Shown piece by piece: positions 1 to 8,807 of a stretch of 64,000 nucleotides of DNA. The position numbers were made by a program, and so were the translations under genes. The DNA comes from CAWFFV01 sp963814985. Lineage in GTDB: Bacteria; Chloroflexota; Ktedonobacteria; Ktedonobacterales; Ktedonobacteraceae. The notes under the pieces were generated by a model. That model was given only the letters and a program-made list of their open reading frames with translations. It searched no databases and had not been told where the DNA came from. Each line of letters begins with the position of its first letter. Position 1 is the stretch's first letter. Location: NCBI GenBank assembly GCA_963814985.1, contig CAWFFV010000007.1, forward strand, positions 1 to 64,000. Direction: 5' to 3'.

Positions 1-2
1 AT

Positions 3-760
3 GGCCTCTGCACTGAAAGAGCGGGTTATCTTCTTGCAGGCACCGTACACGCGCCCCAAAGAAGACCGGAACCCACGACATTTTGAGGATTGCCTTCTGC
101 CTGAACTGGGAGCATTCGCTCCCCACCTGCATCGTTCTTGCCAAATTGGTACTTGCCCGCTGGTATTATCCGCAATCATCCCACATGAAACAACTTCCCA
201 AATACTGCCGAGACGAACGGCAACGCACTCAAGGCATTCATCGAGGAGTATTGCATTCTCGAAAAAGAGGCCAAAATCCCTACAGGTCTGCTCTTTGACA
301 AATTCAAAACGTACCGAGAAGACAACGGACATAGTAAGCACTACTCAAGCTCACAATGGTTGCTGACCTCAAAGACATGAGGATCGGCGTATATCCGGGT
401 GAGAAAACAGAACGGTACGACGGCAAACCACAAAGAGTACTTCACGGGATACGCTCTCGATATGAGGATGAGGAGTATGAGGGGATACATAACAACCTTA
501 AAGATGACACTTTGCTCATACCTGTTTGTAACGATTGTAACGATCGTGTAACGATGTTTTTAGGAATCGTTACACCACCTCAGACAGCATCACAAGCCAA
601 TTTAGAGCTACCATGTAACGATGTAACGATTAAATCGGAAAAATCACCTACACGGGAACAATTAAATAACGCCGTGGAGAGAGATATGAAATATATATTA
701 TCCCCTATAGCAGACTATAGGACCCAAAAAGCGTTACATCGTTACAACAATCTGTAACAT
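3..760 (+). pseudogene. Degraded C-terminal part of a P4-type phage/plasmid primase-helicase
   Basis: In the frame starting at 231 the translation runs KAFIEEYCILEKEAKIPTG and on to FDKFKTYREDNGHSKHYSSS, then a TGA at 378, then YIRVRKQNG and KEYFTGYAL. That order (FIEECC block, linker with YREW-like helix, final hydrophobic strand) is typical of the C-terminal tail of D5/P4 family primase-helicases of phages and plasmids. Bases 3-230 keep only scraps in shifting frames, and 356-757 is in yet another frame, with CNDCND and VT-rich text and many GTAACGAT repeats. Several frameshifts and an in-frame stop make it non-functional as read. The family call is by memory of the motif pattern and is moderate. 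Confidence 0.45.
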
Positions 761-788
761 CGCCTGTAGAGCCGTCTGAGACACGTAA

Positions 789-1016
789 CAATTCCTCCAA
801 AAAGCGTTACACCTATCGTTACAACTTCCAACAGCACGCGAGTTCTACCATCTATTCTGCTCACAGCCTGGCTATCACTTGCGCCTTAGGAAAGACGGTA
901 GCATAGAAATCGGCGTACCAGACAAGGTAGGAGATGAAGAGTATGAGACCATTGCTAAGAAAGTTGACTCTTACGGTGATGCACTATTGCATATGCTACA
1001 GGAGGCCGGGCGATGA
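789..1016 (+). pseudogene. Short reading-frame fragment coupled to the next gene
   Basis: This frame has no start codon near its left end but reads as ordinary protein: FYHLFCSQPGYHLRLRKDGS, then IEIGVPDKVGDEEYETIAKK and DSYGDALLHMLQEAGR, then TGA at 1014-1016. The stop overlaps the ATG of the next gene (ATGA at 1013-1016), which suggests translational coupling in the ancestor. It may be the far C-terminus of the same decayed primase gene or a separate small protein whose start was lost. No function can be given. Confidence 0.35.
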
Positions 1017-1489
1017 TCAAGGCCAAACTAGACGCTCAAACAATCCTGCACACTGCCAGGATCAAGTACAAGGTTGATGTCTCTTTGATCTTCGGCAATC
1101 TGGTGTTAGACGCCGCGCCTGGCGTGTCGATAGCGCCCGCTGTAGTAACGAAGCACTGGGATACATTGGCTAACTATCTGAGCAAGCAGCCTCATCTAGG
1201 GCTAAGAGAATGGCTTGCTCAGCATCAACGGTTGCCATTATGCGCTGCGTGTCTGGATGTAAGACGAGAGACGCAGGCGCTACCCGATGATCATCAGAGT
1301 TTGATGTACTGTAATGGTCATTATCCTGTGGGGACACTGTGGGACAAAGCAGTTGTGCAATACTCTGGCCAGTTAGGGAGCTGGCAAGATGTACCGCCGT
1401 GGGTAGTCAAGAGAGTTGTGCAACAGGCCGGCCAGGTACGAGCTGGTACGTTGCACAACATGAGGAGAGGAAGAAACAAGAAAGGATAA
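1013..1489 (+). CDS. Hypothetical protein with CxxC/Cys cluster
   Basis: 158 codons, ATG at 1013 overlapping the preceding stop by four bases. The N-terminal half is mixed alpha/beta. The middle carries LPLCAACLDVRRE, followed about 24 residues later by MYCNGHYPVGTLW, so three cysteines and a histidine could form a small zinc site. I do not recognise the family. Its position behind a primase remnant suggests it came in with a plasmid or phage module. The last 15 codons are written in a dispersed repeat (about 1430-1486) that recurs at 2075-2132, so the native C-terminus may have been replaced. Confidence 0.6.
   Translation: MIKAKLDAQTILHTARIKYKVDVSLIFGNLVLDAAPGVSIAPAVVTKHWDTLANYLSKQPHLGLREWLAQHQRLPLCAACLDVRRETQALPDDHQSLMYCNGHYPVGTLWDKAVVQYSGQLGSWQDVPPWVVKRVVQQAGQVRAGTLHNMRRGRNKKG
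1430..1486 (+). repeat. Direct repeat copy 1 (GTACGTTGCACAACATGAGG type)
   Basis: The segment from GGCCAGGTACGAGCTGG to CAAGAAAGGA is nearly identical to 2075-2132. The second copy carries the ribosome binding site of the PHAX-like gene; this copy lies over the 3' end of the upstream ORF and just before the lipoprotein ATG. The two copies flank the lipoprotein gene. Confidence 0.75.
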
Positions 1490-1496
1490 GAAGAAC

Positions 1497-2036
1497 ATGA
1501 TATTGAACGTTAAGCGAATACTACAAAGAGTCATGTCTGTTATATTTTGTAGTGTGATTCTCACGTTCTTGCTGACAGCTTGCGGAGGAGGAGAAACCAC
1601 CTTAACGTCTACTACCAAACTGTCGCTCACTGCTACTCCTATGCCAACTCTAACAATATATACTGGTAAGGGGCAACCATTGCCTGACCCACCAAACAAA
1701 AGTGACAGAGGACCAGCCTCTAACATTATTCCTGCGGCAGCCACCACGCTGCGTATTGATCCAAACAATATTGCGCTCCAACCACAGAATACCTTCCAGG
1801 TGGGCATTCCCTTCTATGTCACTTATAGTGTACAGTTACCGGACAAGGCAGGGGTAGTAACTGTTAAGTGGTATATGAACAATCTCTACTTTGGATCAGC
1901 GAAAAGTCAGCAGATTAATACAAAGATGACAATAAATGGCAGTGCTTCGATAGCCTTTACACAGCCAGCAGAGGGAAAAGTAGAATTATATTGGAATGAC
2001 CAGCTAGCACAACGACTCTACTTTGTTGTGAGATAA
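1497..2036 (+). CDS. Predicted lipoprotein, function unknown
   Basis: 179 codons from ATG 1497, seven bases after the previous stop. The N-terminus has basic residues (KRILQR), a hydrophobic stretch and a lipobox LTAC, then GGG, giving a predicted lipidated Cys near residue 30. A Ser/Thr-rich linker follows, then a beta-rich globular part with a pattern like an Ig-type fold (VGIPFYVTYSVQLPDK, VEVYW-like strands at the end). The mature protein would sit on the outer face of the cell membrane. An alternative start is Met13 (MSVIFCSVIL). Not assigned to a family. Confidence 0.65.
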   Translation: MILNVKRILQRVMSVIFCSVILTFLLTACGGGETTLTSTTKLSLTATPMPTLTIYTGKGQPLPDPPNKSDRGPASNIIPAAATTLRIDPNNIALQPQNTFQVGIPFYVTYSVQLPDKAGVVTVKWYMNNLYFGSAKSQQINTKMTINGSASIAFTQPAEGKVELYWNDQLAQRLYFVVR

Positions 2037-2060
2037 ACACTCTTTAGTGGGTTGAGGATG

Positions 2061-2132
2061 TTGTGTAACGGGCTGACCCGGTCACGAGCTAGTACGTTGC
2101 ACAACATGAGGAGAGGAAGAGACAAGAAAGGA
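2061..2132 (+). repeat. Inverted repeat TTGTGTAACG...CGTTGCACAA plus direct repeat copy 2
   Basis: GTTGTGTAACG at 2061 pairs with CGTTGCACAAC at about 2095 across a GC-rich spacer. The right arm continues into the direct repeat shared with 1430-1486. Related TTGTGCAA/TTGCACAA pairs occur near 3766-3819, 50660-50690, 56246-56290 and 56930-56975, so this is a dispersed intergenic inverted-repeat family. Confidence 0.65.
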
Positions 2133-2139
2133 GAACAAT

Positions 2140-3201
2140 TTGAACGAACAGAAAGAACAAACACGAGAGCCGTCGCAAGGCGAAGTAGCAGGGATGATTG
2201 CTGACGCGTTGGGTGAAGACCTGGAGGCTCGAAGGCGACAGATCAGAAACATTGTCTGGGCACTGGGACGTACACAAGCGCGTGCACTTTTGGACGAGAC
2301 GCTGCAAATTGAAGCCCAGGGGGGAATGCAGTTACCGGATGGTTCGGGTCGGCGAACCTCAAGGGAGGTGTATTTCTTTTTGGCGTATAGCAAAGGGCAA
2401 CCAAAAGAGGGGAAGAGGCTGCCTCCAGAACAAACAGAAGAGCAACTCAAACGCCAGACGCATAAGGAGTTTGTGAAGTCCCTGGCTGAGCGGCTGAATG
2501 AGAAACACATTTCTGCATGCTTGAGAATAGGCCTCATTGTGCTTGCAATTGGTGAAGAGCAGACATTGGAACTGCTGAAAGAAACGATGGAGTTGGAGGA
2601 GCAAGGAGGAATGATGGTTCCAGATGGTTCACGGCGTCGAACCATTGGAGGGGTCTTCTTTCATCTTGCCAAGCAGAAGTATTGGAAGCAGCTTCCAGGG
2701 AAGTTTTGGCCTGGAGGGAACGTGCCAACAGAGTGGCCGCCCCAAGCGAAGCCAGCATCACAACCACCGTCTTCACCGAAATCACGGCTTTCGCCAGCTC
2801 CCGTCCAGGTATTTCAGTGGGAAGATCGCTTGACGGTCATTGAAGAGATACGACAAGAGAAAGGACTCCTCAGCACTGTGAAGATAACACTTGTTGGAAG
2901 ACCCCGCAAGGTCATGGACAAAGGCACCTGCTTTATTTTGAGTATGAAGGATAGCAAAGTTCCATCGTTGCCCAAGGGTGTGCCCATGCCTGCGGATGCA
3001 GGGAACACACTCTATGTTGTGTTTGTAGCGGCCAAGCAGTGGCGCAAAGTGGCGCAGGTGATGGATGATCCAGAGGACGCGCTCATCCTGGAAGGATACC
3101 CCCAAATCGATGAGAAGACGCAAAGCATTGCGGTCTTTGTGAGCAGCGCCACAACGAAAAAGCTCCAGCAGGGCAAAAAAGCGGAGCAATCGGAAGAGTA
3201 G
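2140..3201 (+). CDS. Protein with two tandem PHAX-like RNA-binding modules
   Basis: 353 codons. The start is TTG at 2140, chosen because AAAGGAGA lies six bases upstream. Residues about 30-90 contain IVWALGRTQARALLDETLQI then EAQGGMQLPDGSGRRTSREV; residues about 125-180 contain IGLIVLAIGEEQTLELLKET then EEQGGMMVPDGSRRRTIGGV. The pattern of helix, ETxxIExxGGM, (N/D)GSRRRTxGGVFF is the signature I know from the RNA-binding domain of the eukaryotic snRNA export adaptor PHAX; the second copy is closest. A Pro-rich linker follows, then a C-terminal beta-rich region (about 225-335) that could be an OB-like fold. A cytosolic RNA-binding role is inferred, not shown. Fragments of this gene recur at 42290-42427 and 57531-57725. 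Confidence 0.6.
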   Translation: MNEQKEQTREPSQGEVAGMIADALGEDLEARRRQIRNIVWALGRTQARALLDETLQIEAQGGMQLPDGSGRRTSREVYFFLAYSKGQPKEGKRLPPEQTEEQLKRQTHKEFVKSLAERLNEKHISACLRIGLIVLAIGEEQTLELLKETMELEEQGGMMVPDGSRRRTIGGVFFHLAKQKYWKQLPGKFWPGGNVPTEWPPQAKPASQPPSSPKSRLSPAPVQVFQWEDRLTVIEEIRQEKGLLSTVKITLVGRPRKVMDKGTCFILSMKDSKVPSLPKGVPMPADAGNTLYVVFVAAKQWRKVAQVMDDPEDALILEGYPQIDEKTQSIAVFVSSATTKKLQQGKKAEQSEE

Positions 3202-3237
3202 AGTATTGTGCAATGACTTGTACAAGGAGGAAAGAGC

Positions 3238-3621
3238 ATGCAGGAGGGGGAGAAACGGAAGTACGATCGTCTGGGGATGAGCGAGACGATCGTGATCGTG
3301 AGTCTGCTTTTTCTTGGAGGTCCTGATATGACTCAGAGCCTCATCATTGGCTGTACGTTTATCGCCGTTGTGGGCGGCCTTTGTTCGTTAGGGTCGTATG
3401 CTGCAAGACATGTGCTCCGATTTCGTCTTGGGAAAAGGTACTTTTTTGTTGAAATGATCATCGTAACGATAACAGCGGGTGTTGTGTTTATTGGGAGTTA
3501 TATAAGTATAGGAGAAGTAAAGAAAGCCATTGTGAGCAGTCTTCTTGTTGTTCTTCTCAGTAGTCTTCTGTGGTTGGCGATGTTTGCTGGAAGGCGCAGG
3601 CTGCTACAACGTCAGAAGTAA
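3238..3621 (+). CDS. Small integral membrane protein
   Basis: 127 codons; AAGGAGGAAAGAGC precedes the ATG at 3238, a strong ribosome binding site. After a charged N-terminus there are about four hydrophobic segments: near residues 17-30, 35-55, 70-95 and 100-118, with a short Arg-rich tail. No motif identifies it. It follows the PHAX-like gene by 36 bases in the same direction and may be co-transcribed. Confidence 0.6.
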   Translation: MQEGEKRKYDRLGMSETIVIVSLLFLGGPDMTQSLIIGCTFIAVVGGLCSLGSYAARHVLRFRLGKRYFFVEMIIVTITAGVVFIGSYISIGEVKKAIVSSLLVVLLSSLLWLAMFAGRRRLLQRQK

Positions 3622-4067
3622 GGTGATCATGAGATCATTGCTTTTACCAACTCTGCTCCGCAAGAGTTACGCGCCTGGCGTCCCACGGATCAGCAGTTTG
3701 CACACGATCCGGGCGGGTACGAGGGCTACTGTAAGATGTATCGCCGTAGATAGTCGAGGCCGGGAGTGTTGTGCAAAGGTCTGTTCCGGTCACGCGCTGG
3801 CACCTTGTACAAAACGGGCGCGTTATGAGAAATTGTGAGGGTGTTATAGAAAGCATTGACACCTTTAGAGAGTTGGTCCCCGCCCCGCTATTTACAAAAA
3901 GCTATGGGACACATCACTTGTTGGGGTGCCCTACTTCTTGTGTGCGTGAGTGAGCACTACGATGGTGTATGAGGAGTTGTGGGTAGATTCTGTCATTTTT
4001 CCACAACTCCTCATAGCTGTGCCCCCTTCGGAAGCTAGAGAGCGGATACGTTGTGCAACACGTTTGA
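3622..4067. other. Intergenic region with dispersed repeats and a strong hairpin
   Basis: No convincing gene. It holds a segment beginning CGCCTGGCGTCCCACGGAT, which recurs at 50219-50237, a TTGTGCAA...TTGTACAA inverted pair at about 3766-3819, and a perfect 15-bp stem at 3968-4015. Confidence 0.6.
3968..4015. terminator. 15-bp perfect stem-loop
   Basis: TATGAGGAGTTGTGG at 3968-3982 pairs perfectly with CCACAACTCCTCATA at 4001-4015 around an 18-base loop that ends in TTTTT. It lies between two converging genes and could be a bidirectional terminator or a transposon scar. Confidence 0.4.
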
Positions 4068-4982
4068 CTAATTAGGGGCTAGCAGACAACTACTGGTATT
4101 GTTATCCCACTCCTGCTGCACAATATAAGGATTGGTATTCCAAACCACATCTGCGCCCTGGGAATCGAGTGTGCCAAATGTCCAGGCACACTTGTCACCG
4201 ATTTCTTGACCACTGGAGTCGGTCCAGGCATTAATCAGAGGATCAGTTGCGGCCTCAATTTCCTCGTGTGAGGTCACATTGATTGTCTGATCAGCATCAT
4301 CGTTGTTGGGACTGGAACCTGGATTACAAGAGAAGCTTGCTGCATAGGGCATTGCGGCATAAATGGTATTGGTGCCAAAGAAGTTATGATACGCACAGAA
4401 TGCATTCGAGGCACACTGTGACTGTGAGCTATCGATGCAGAGGTCCTGGCCACTCTCAGTGAAAACAAAAAAGATGTTATTCATGCTCGATGGCCAAGTA
4501 TTGACCTGTTGTGCGTTTGTCACCTCGTTCTGGATATCGCTATCGAGTAATGGAGTTTCGGGATAGGCCCCATTATCGATCCACGAACCTGCCAGCACAG
4601 CATTGGAAGGAAACCCATCGTCCGATTGTGTGTACTGATTGGCAATTTGGTACAGTGGGCTTCCTCCAATATCTTGGAAGTAACGTGTGATCAGACTGTT
4701 GTAGTTGGCAGAGACATTCCCACTCGGCTCCCAAAAAATGGCGTAGACATTGGTCGTACCAGTCATAACCGGCCCGCCACCATAATTGAGATTATTTCCT
4801 GGTTGTAGTTGAGCGTTGGAAGACTGGAAGTGGTGTTTCAAGAACAAGTGGGGGATGTGATGCTTGTGTGTCCGACTGGTCTGTGGGGAGGCTGCTCCTG
4901 CGGGATGAAAGACAAGAAACGCAGTGGCAACGAGCAGAAATGCAACGGTGATCGCGAGTAGCATGCTGGCACGTTTTTTCAT
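4068..4982 (-). CDS. Secreted EXORDIUM/PHI-1-like protein with HExxxAxTDP motif
   Basis: The start was placed at 4982 (MKKRASMLLAITVAFLL) because AAAGGAG lies eight bases upstream on the minus strand; the longer frame to 5027 has no such site. A signal peptide covers about the first 30 residues, ending near AGAASPQ. The mature part has YGGGPVMTGTTNVYAIFW, like the start of phosphate-induced/EXORDIUM family proteins, then TSHEEIEAATDP followed by AWTDSSGQEIGDKCAW. The HExxxAxTDP box looks like a possible metal-binding or protease-like site; catalytic activity is not established. Five or more cysteines suggest disulfides outside the cell. Transcribed toward the hairpin at 3968-4015. Confidence 0.65.
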   Translation of the reverse strand: MKKRASMLLAITVAFLLVATAFLVFHPAGAASPQTSRTHKHHIPHLFLKHHFQSSNAQLQPGNNLNYGGGPVMTGTTNVYAIFWEPSGNVSANYNSLITRYFQDIGGSPLYQIANQYTQSDDGFPSNAVLAGSWIDNGAYPETPLLDSDIQNEVTNAQQVNTWPSSMNNIFFVFTESGQDLCIDSSQSQCASNAFCAYHNFFGTNTIYAAMPYAASFSCNPGSSPNNDDADQTINVTSHEEIEAATDPLINAWTDSSGQEIGDKCAWTFGTLDSQGADVVWNTNPYIVQQEWDNNTSSCLLAPN

Positions 4983-5246
4983 GCGAGAAACTCCTTTTGC
5001 TAACCGGTTCAGTGTCACAGATGACAAAAACAGAATGAGAGAGAATCCTCTTGTCCGATTCTCACTGTCTTGTTCTGCCTCTAGAAGAAATGTACTCTCC
5101 TGCTCTTTGGGGGCACTTTTCTTTGGCTTTGCTCTATGGTGATGATTCTGAAGACTCCCTCCGTCTTTGCACAGAGACAGACCATGCTAATTGAGTTTTT
5201 TAGAGGTGAAGCGCGAGGAGAAAAGATGGTGAAAAATGCTTGAAGC

Positions 5247-5690
5247 ATGATTCTCACGGCACTGTTTTTCTTTCCTAGCTGTCCTGCAAGCGGAACTTTC
5301 AATAACTTTGCATTTGAGGTAACGTTGACTATTATTCAGGGTGACTGTGGTGGAATGACATTTCGTTATGATGACAATGGGCACTTCTACAAATTCTCCG
5401 TTTGTCAGAATGGGATATATAAGATCTCCAAATATATTAGCGAAGCTGGTTCTGATGCCATCACTCTGCAATCGAAAAGCAGTGCCACGATCAATCCCGG
5501 CTTGGGACAGCAGAACAAAATTGCTGTCGTTGCTCTTGGTAAGACTCTGACATTTTATGTCAATGAGCAACAAATTGATCAGGAACAAGACAGCAGTTAT
5601 ACTTCAGGAAAGATCGAACTCATTGCCGATCCGCTCTATGGCAATATCACTGATGTCACCTATACTAATGCTCAACTTTGGATGAGATAA
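5247..5690 (+). pseudogene. Orphan extracellular beta-sandwich domain (DUF1080/LamG-like), N-terminally truncated
   Basis: 147 codons with an in-frame stop six bases before the ATG and no ribosome binding site. From residue 17 the text runs NNFAFEVTLTIIQGDCGG, FRYDDNGHFYKFSVCQNG, IAVVALGKTLTFYVNEQQ and ends TDVTYTNAQLWMR. I recognise this as the sensor-like beta domain often found at the outer end of Ser/Thr kinases or lipoproteins in this group of bacteria. The parent's kinase or membrane part is missing, so this is probably a relic. Confidence 0.55.
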
Positions 5691-6201
5691 ACATCATACG
5701 AGGTAGGCCAAGGAAAACAACTCAATCGCAAAACGAGGCCTTTTGTTCTCACGGCCGGGGCGAACGAGCTGACCCGTTGCACAACGTTCTCAGCTCACAT
5801 ACCTCGATCTCCCTGCTTTGCTCCAACACCAGGGCTTTCTCCTTCCTGTGGTCTGGAGCTGACGGCAACGATCCCGCAATGTCCTGTGCAACCAGGAGCC
5901 AAAAACAAGGAAAAATACAGGGAGAGCCGGACGAATTTCCACCATGCGCACGCGCTCTACAAAACGTGTTACGCCGAGATATCATCTGAGTTTTTGTGAT
6001 GTCGAGATGACATCACTATTCCAGCTTCATTCCACTTTTCATACATTATGAGCAGGTTTTGACACAAATCATATTGGTCCTCTTCCAGGAGCAACTCACT
6101 GGCGTAGGAGACCTAACGGGCGCATCAAGAGACCGCTGCGACAAAACAACGACACTCAAAAACAGGTCCACTCGTCCAAAATGCTGTCTGCCCTTGCTTT
6201 A
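5691..6201. repeat. Two dispersed repeats in an intergenic region
   Basis: 5762-5885 (TTGCACAAC..., then CTCCCTGCTTTGCTCCAAC) recurs at 7777-7855 and 12066-12175. 5930-6120 is a minus-strand copy of repeat family A (core GATGTCATCTCGACATC), which recurs at 40495, 43866, 52910 and 53745. No gene is supported here. Confidence 0.75.
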
Positions 6202-7593
6202 TCAATACCTTCTCAGCCAAGAGTAACGCTTGTTCTTGTTCCTAATATTTGAGATGTACCTCCTCTGCTTCTTGTTGCTTACACTCCCATTCGAGATATC
6301 GCCGCGCCTGCTCCCCTTTCCTAAACGGGAAGAGAAAAACCTACCAAGCTTGCTCAACATGCTACCACAGCCACCTCTGTCACCGGTAGTAGGTGAGTCA
6401 CCCTCATGTACATGAGATGTTGCCTCCGTTGAAGCATAACTAATAGGTTGGTTATAATTATTCCCAGAATATCCCTTCCCATAGATTCTATAGGGAGGAT
6501 ATTGTGTTGCTGCCTGTTTAATTGCAGGGGTGCTCATGAGCTTTTGAACATAATCATCAAGGTGCTCGTACAGACGCCGTAACGGGCGTGGCTGACATTG
6601 AGCCAGGGTATAGGCAGTGAAAATGGGCAAGGCAATTGTCACATCGGTATAGCACGTGACCGCTTTTGAGAGCTTCGATGGATTCATCTTACCCCATGTA
6701 ACTGCTTCCTGTGGAGTAGCACCCGACAAGCCCCCTGTATCAGGACGAGCATCCGTAAACTGAATAAAGTAATCAAGTCCACTCTCCTCCATACCAAAAA
6801 TCTCTTGAAGTTGGGGTTGCGTTTGCAGTGCGAAGTTCTTGGGACTCCCGCCGCCACAAATGATGACCGCGCTTTCCCCACCCTGTTCCCTGGCTCGGTA
6901 GACAATTGCGGAGGTTTGTAGAACGTCAGTTTCAGGATCGAAACCAATTTCATAGCCGCTTGCACGCAAAGCGGCCACATTCATGCCAATTGTCGAATCG
7001 CCAGGGCTGGGTGTATAAATCGGCACAGCCGCTTTGTAAGCCGCTGACAGGACAGAACAGTACCGAGTACCCAATGCTCTCTCCCTCTGAAGTGTGTACC
7101 GTCCCAGACGATAATGGAACTCGGCTGAACTCATGCGATGCTGGAATTCTGGAAGAACAAGACAGTGCATCAGAAATTCATCTGTATTGAGAAGCACCTG
7201 TTCTTCAAAAATAATGTCATAGATACGGATCATACGTTGCTCGTGCAAAGAAAGGTCATCTGCTTGAGGAGGAACCTGGTAGAGTTGATGACCAAGAGTA
7301 CGATGGAGATCGTGATACAAATTAGCACCTGTAGAGACGATCCAATCCACAAAGCCACGTTCAATGAGTGGAACAATAGCAGCAGAACCAAGTCCCGTTG
7401 GGGTCAAAGCGCCTGAAAGTGTTAATCCAACGGTCACCTTCGACTGAAGAATTTGTTTTGTCATCAAATGACAGGCTTCACGGAGACGGGCGGCATTGTA
7501 AGCGAGAAAGAATGTATCCACAAGATCGGTGACGCTCAGTTCCCCCGGAATAGCATCAGGATTTAGTAAAAGTCCTGGTGACTCCTCAAACAT
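6202..7593 (-). CDS. Deoxyhypusine synthase-like protein
   Basis: 463 codons; GGAGGT lies six bases before the ATG at 7593. The core follows the DHS family: LTLSGALTPTGLGSAAIVP near residue 58, the NAD-binding STGANLYHDLH near 87, PGDSTIGMNVAAL near 197, and ICGGGSPKNFALQTQ near 245, where Lys252 aligns with the lysine that forms the enzyme-imine intermediate in eukaryotic DHS. QFTDARPDTGGLSGA follows. Bacterial relatives transfer the aminobutyl group of spermidine, some making homospermidine; the substrate here is unknown. The last 90 residues form an unusual Gly/Ser-rich and then Lys/Arg-rich tail not expected in the family. It stands alone, with repeats on both sides. Confidence 0.75.
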   Translation of the reverse strand: MFEESPGLLLNPDAIPGELSVTDLVDTFFLAYNAARLREACHLMTKQILQSKVTVGLTLSGALTPTGLGSAAIVPLIERGFVDWIVSTGANLYHDLHRTLGHQLYQVPPQADDLSLHEQRMIRIYDIIFEEQVLLNTDEFLMHCLVLPEFQHRMSSAEFHYRLGRYTLQRERALGTRYCSVLSAAYKAAVPIYTPSPGDSTIGMNVAALRASGYEIGFDPETDVLQTSAIVYRAREQGGESAVIICGGGSPKNFALQTQPQLQEIFGMEESGLDYFIQFTDARPDTGGLSGATPQEAVTWGKMNPSKLSKAVTCYTDVTIALPIFTAYTLAQCQPRPLRRLYEHLDDYVQKLMSTPAIKQAATQYPPYRIYGKGYSGNNYNQPISYASTEATSHVHEGDSPTTGDRGGCGSMLSKLGRFFSSRLGKGSRRGDISNGSVSNKKQRRYISNIRNKNKRYSWLRRY

Positions 7594-8018
7594 GCTAGAA
7601 CCTCCATCCTACAAATTACGAATTATGAATGTACCGTCTTGAGTAGGATAATGTATCTCGATAGGTTTGTAAATCTTAACGTTAAACAGAAACTGTTCAG
7701 ACTTGGCCTAAGGAATGTAAACTTTGGAACTGCGTGAGCGAAATTTTGGCTCTCCCGCACTTTGCGTGATTGGAAAAGTAACGAGCTGGCTCCTTGCGCA
7801 ACATCCTCAACTCACACACCCCGATCTCCCTGCTTTGCTCCAACATCAAAGAAAAATTACATCTTGGCCGCTTTTCTCGCACGACAGATTATTGAGCATG
7901 TTTGGCAGATAACGATCCCCCTATGTACCCGACTCGACAGCGTACTACGTAACGGGTAGATAAAGGGGTCGCTATCAAACTAATCTTCACTCTTGTTTTA
8001 GTTATGGGTGGTTTATAT
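7594..8018. other. Intergenic region upstream of the DHS-like gene
   Basis: Contains the minus-strand ribosome binding site and presumed promoter of the DHS-like gene, a copy of the TTGCGCAAC...CTCCCTGCTTTGCTCC repeat at 7777-7855, and at 7987-8018 part of a MITE-like terminal repeat that forms the 3' exon of the intron at 8019-8686. Confidence 0.55.
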
Positions 8019-8686
8019 GTGAAGTAGGGCACCAGCGAGGTTCCTTTCGGACCTTTTCCGTTGCCCCCTTCCCAAACGATGCGGGACTCTTTCGATGTCA
8101 CATCGCTTTCCAGTAGCCACTTTTCAGATGCCTCCTCCATTGTGGCAATCCGCATTTCGCGTACCTCGTGGATGGAAAACATCAGACTACCTGGACTCCT
8201 TCACCTTGTAGACGACTCTCTCGTCTTCCCTGGGTGGACATCACTCCGCCGATTACTACGAGTCCTCCGACCTCCTGGCGCTCGCGCGCTGTAGAGGTTC
8301 CCGTGTTCCGTCATTGAAGAACGTTCCAGAGTGTTTAGACCCCCAATTCATCCCCTTCAATACCCTCGTTGGTCATCGCCCATCAAGCAGGAGGTAACAC
8401 AGACCAGACTATAATCCATGCTTCTTGATGGTATCGGTTCCAATCGTGTTTCCGATAGGAGTGTGATTACTCCTCTGGGAATTTGGGTTCGGGCAGTTTC
8501 GCTCTAGCCTTGCACCCAGGCATTGCAGGACCACAGCATACACGATTTCTCCTGTTCCCTGCTTTTCTCACATGCTCTTGTCCCCTCTCCTTTTCAGGTT
8601 CAGGTAAGTAAGATCGCCTCGAAGTCTTTTCCCCTGAACTTCGACCATCTTTGATGGCAATTCTTTCAATGCGTACCACGGCGCAC
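8019..8686 (-). mobile_element. ORF-less group II intron (copy 1)
   Basis: On the minus strand it begins GTGCGCC (8686 leftwards) and ends CTACTTCAC at 8019. A domain V-like hairpin (GCGATG...GAAA...CATCGTTTGG) lies near 8075-8115. The middle shares blocks such as GAGGTACGCGAAATGCGGA with the copy at 13065-13781 and a TATTGAAGGGGA-type block with 13859-14600. The 5' exon AGTTGTGAGCAGATT plus the 3' exon ATATA restores a sequence found intact at the MITE end at 50323-50340, which fixes both junctions. No reverse transcriptase is encoded, so mobility would need help in trans. Confidence 0.75.
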
Positions 8687-8807
8687 AATCTGCTCACAAC
8701 TTTCATTCTCGGCAGACCCACAACCCTGCTTTTTTTACGATGCATCACCAATCGTTCTTGTTCCAACGTGTAATAAGGGTTGGCGTTACGATTGAAAGGA
8801 TGCTCCT

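Noticed and set aside
8467..8766. 99-codon minus-strand frame
   Set aside because: Lies across the 5' end of the ORF-less intron at 8019-8686; composition and position fit intron RNA, not protein.
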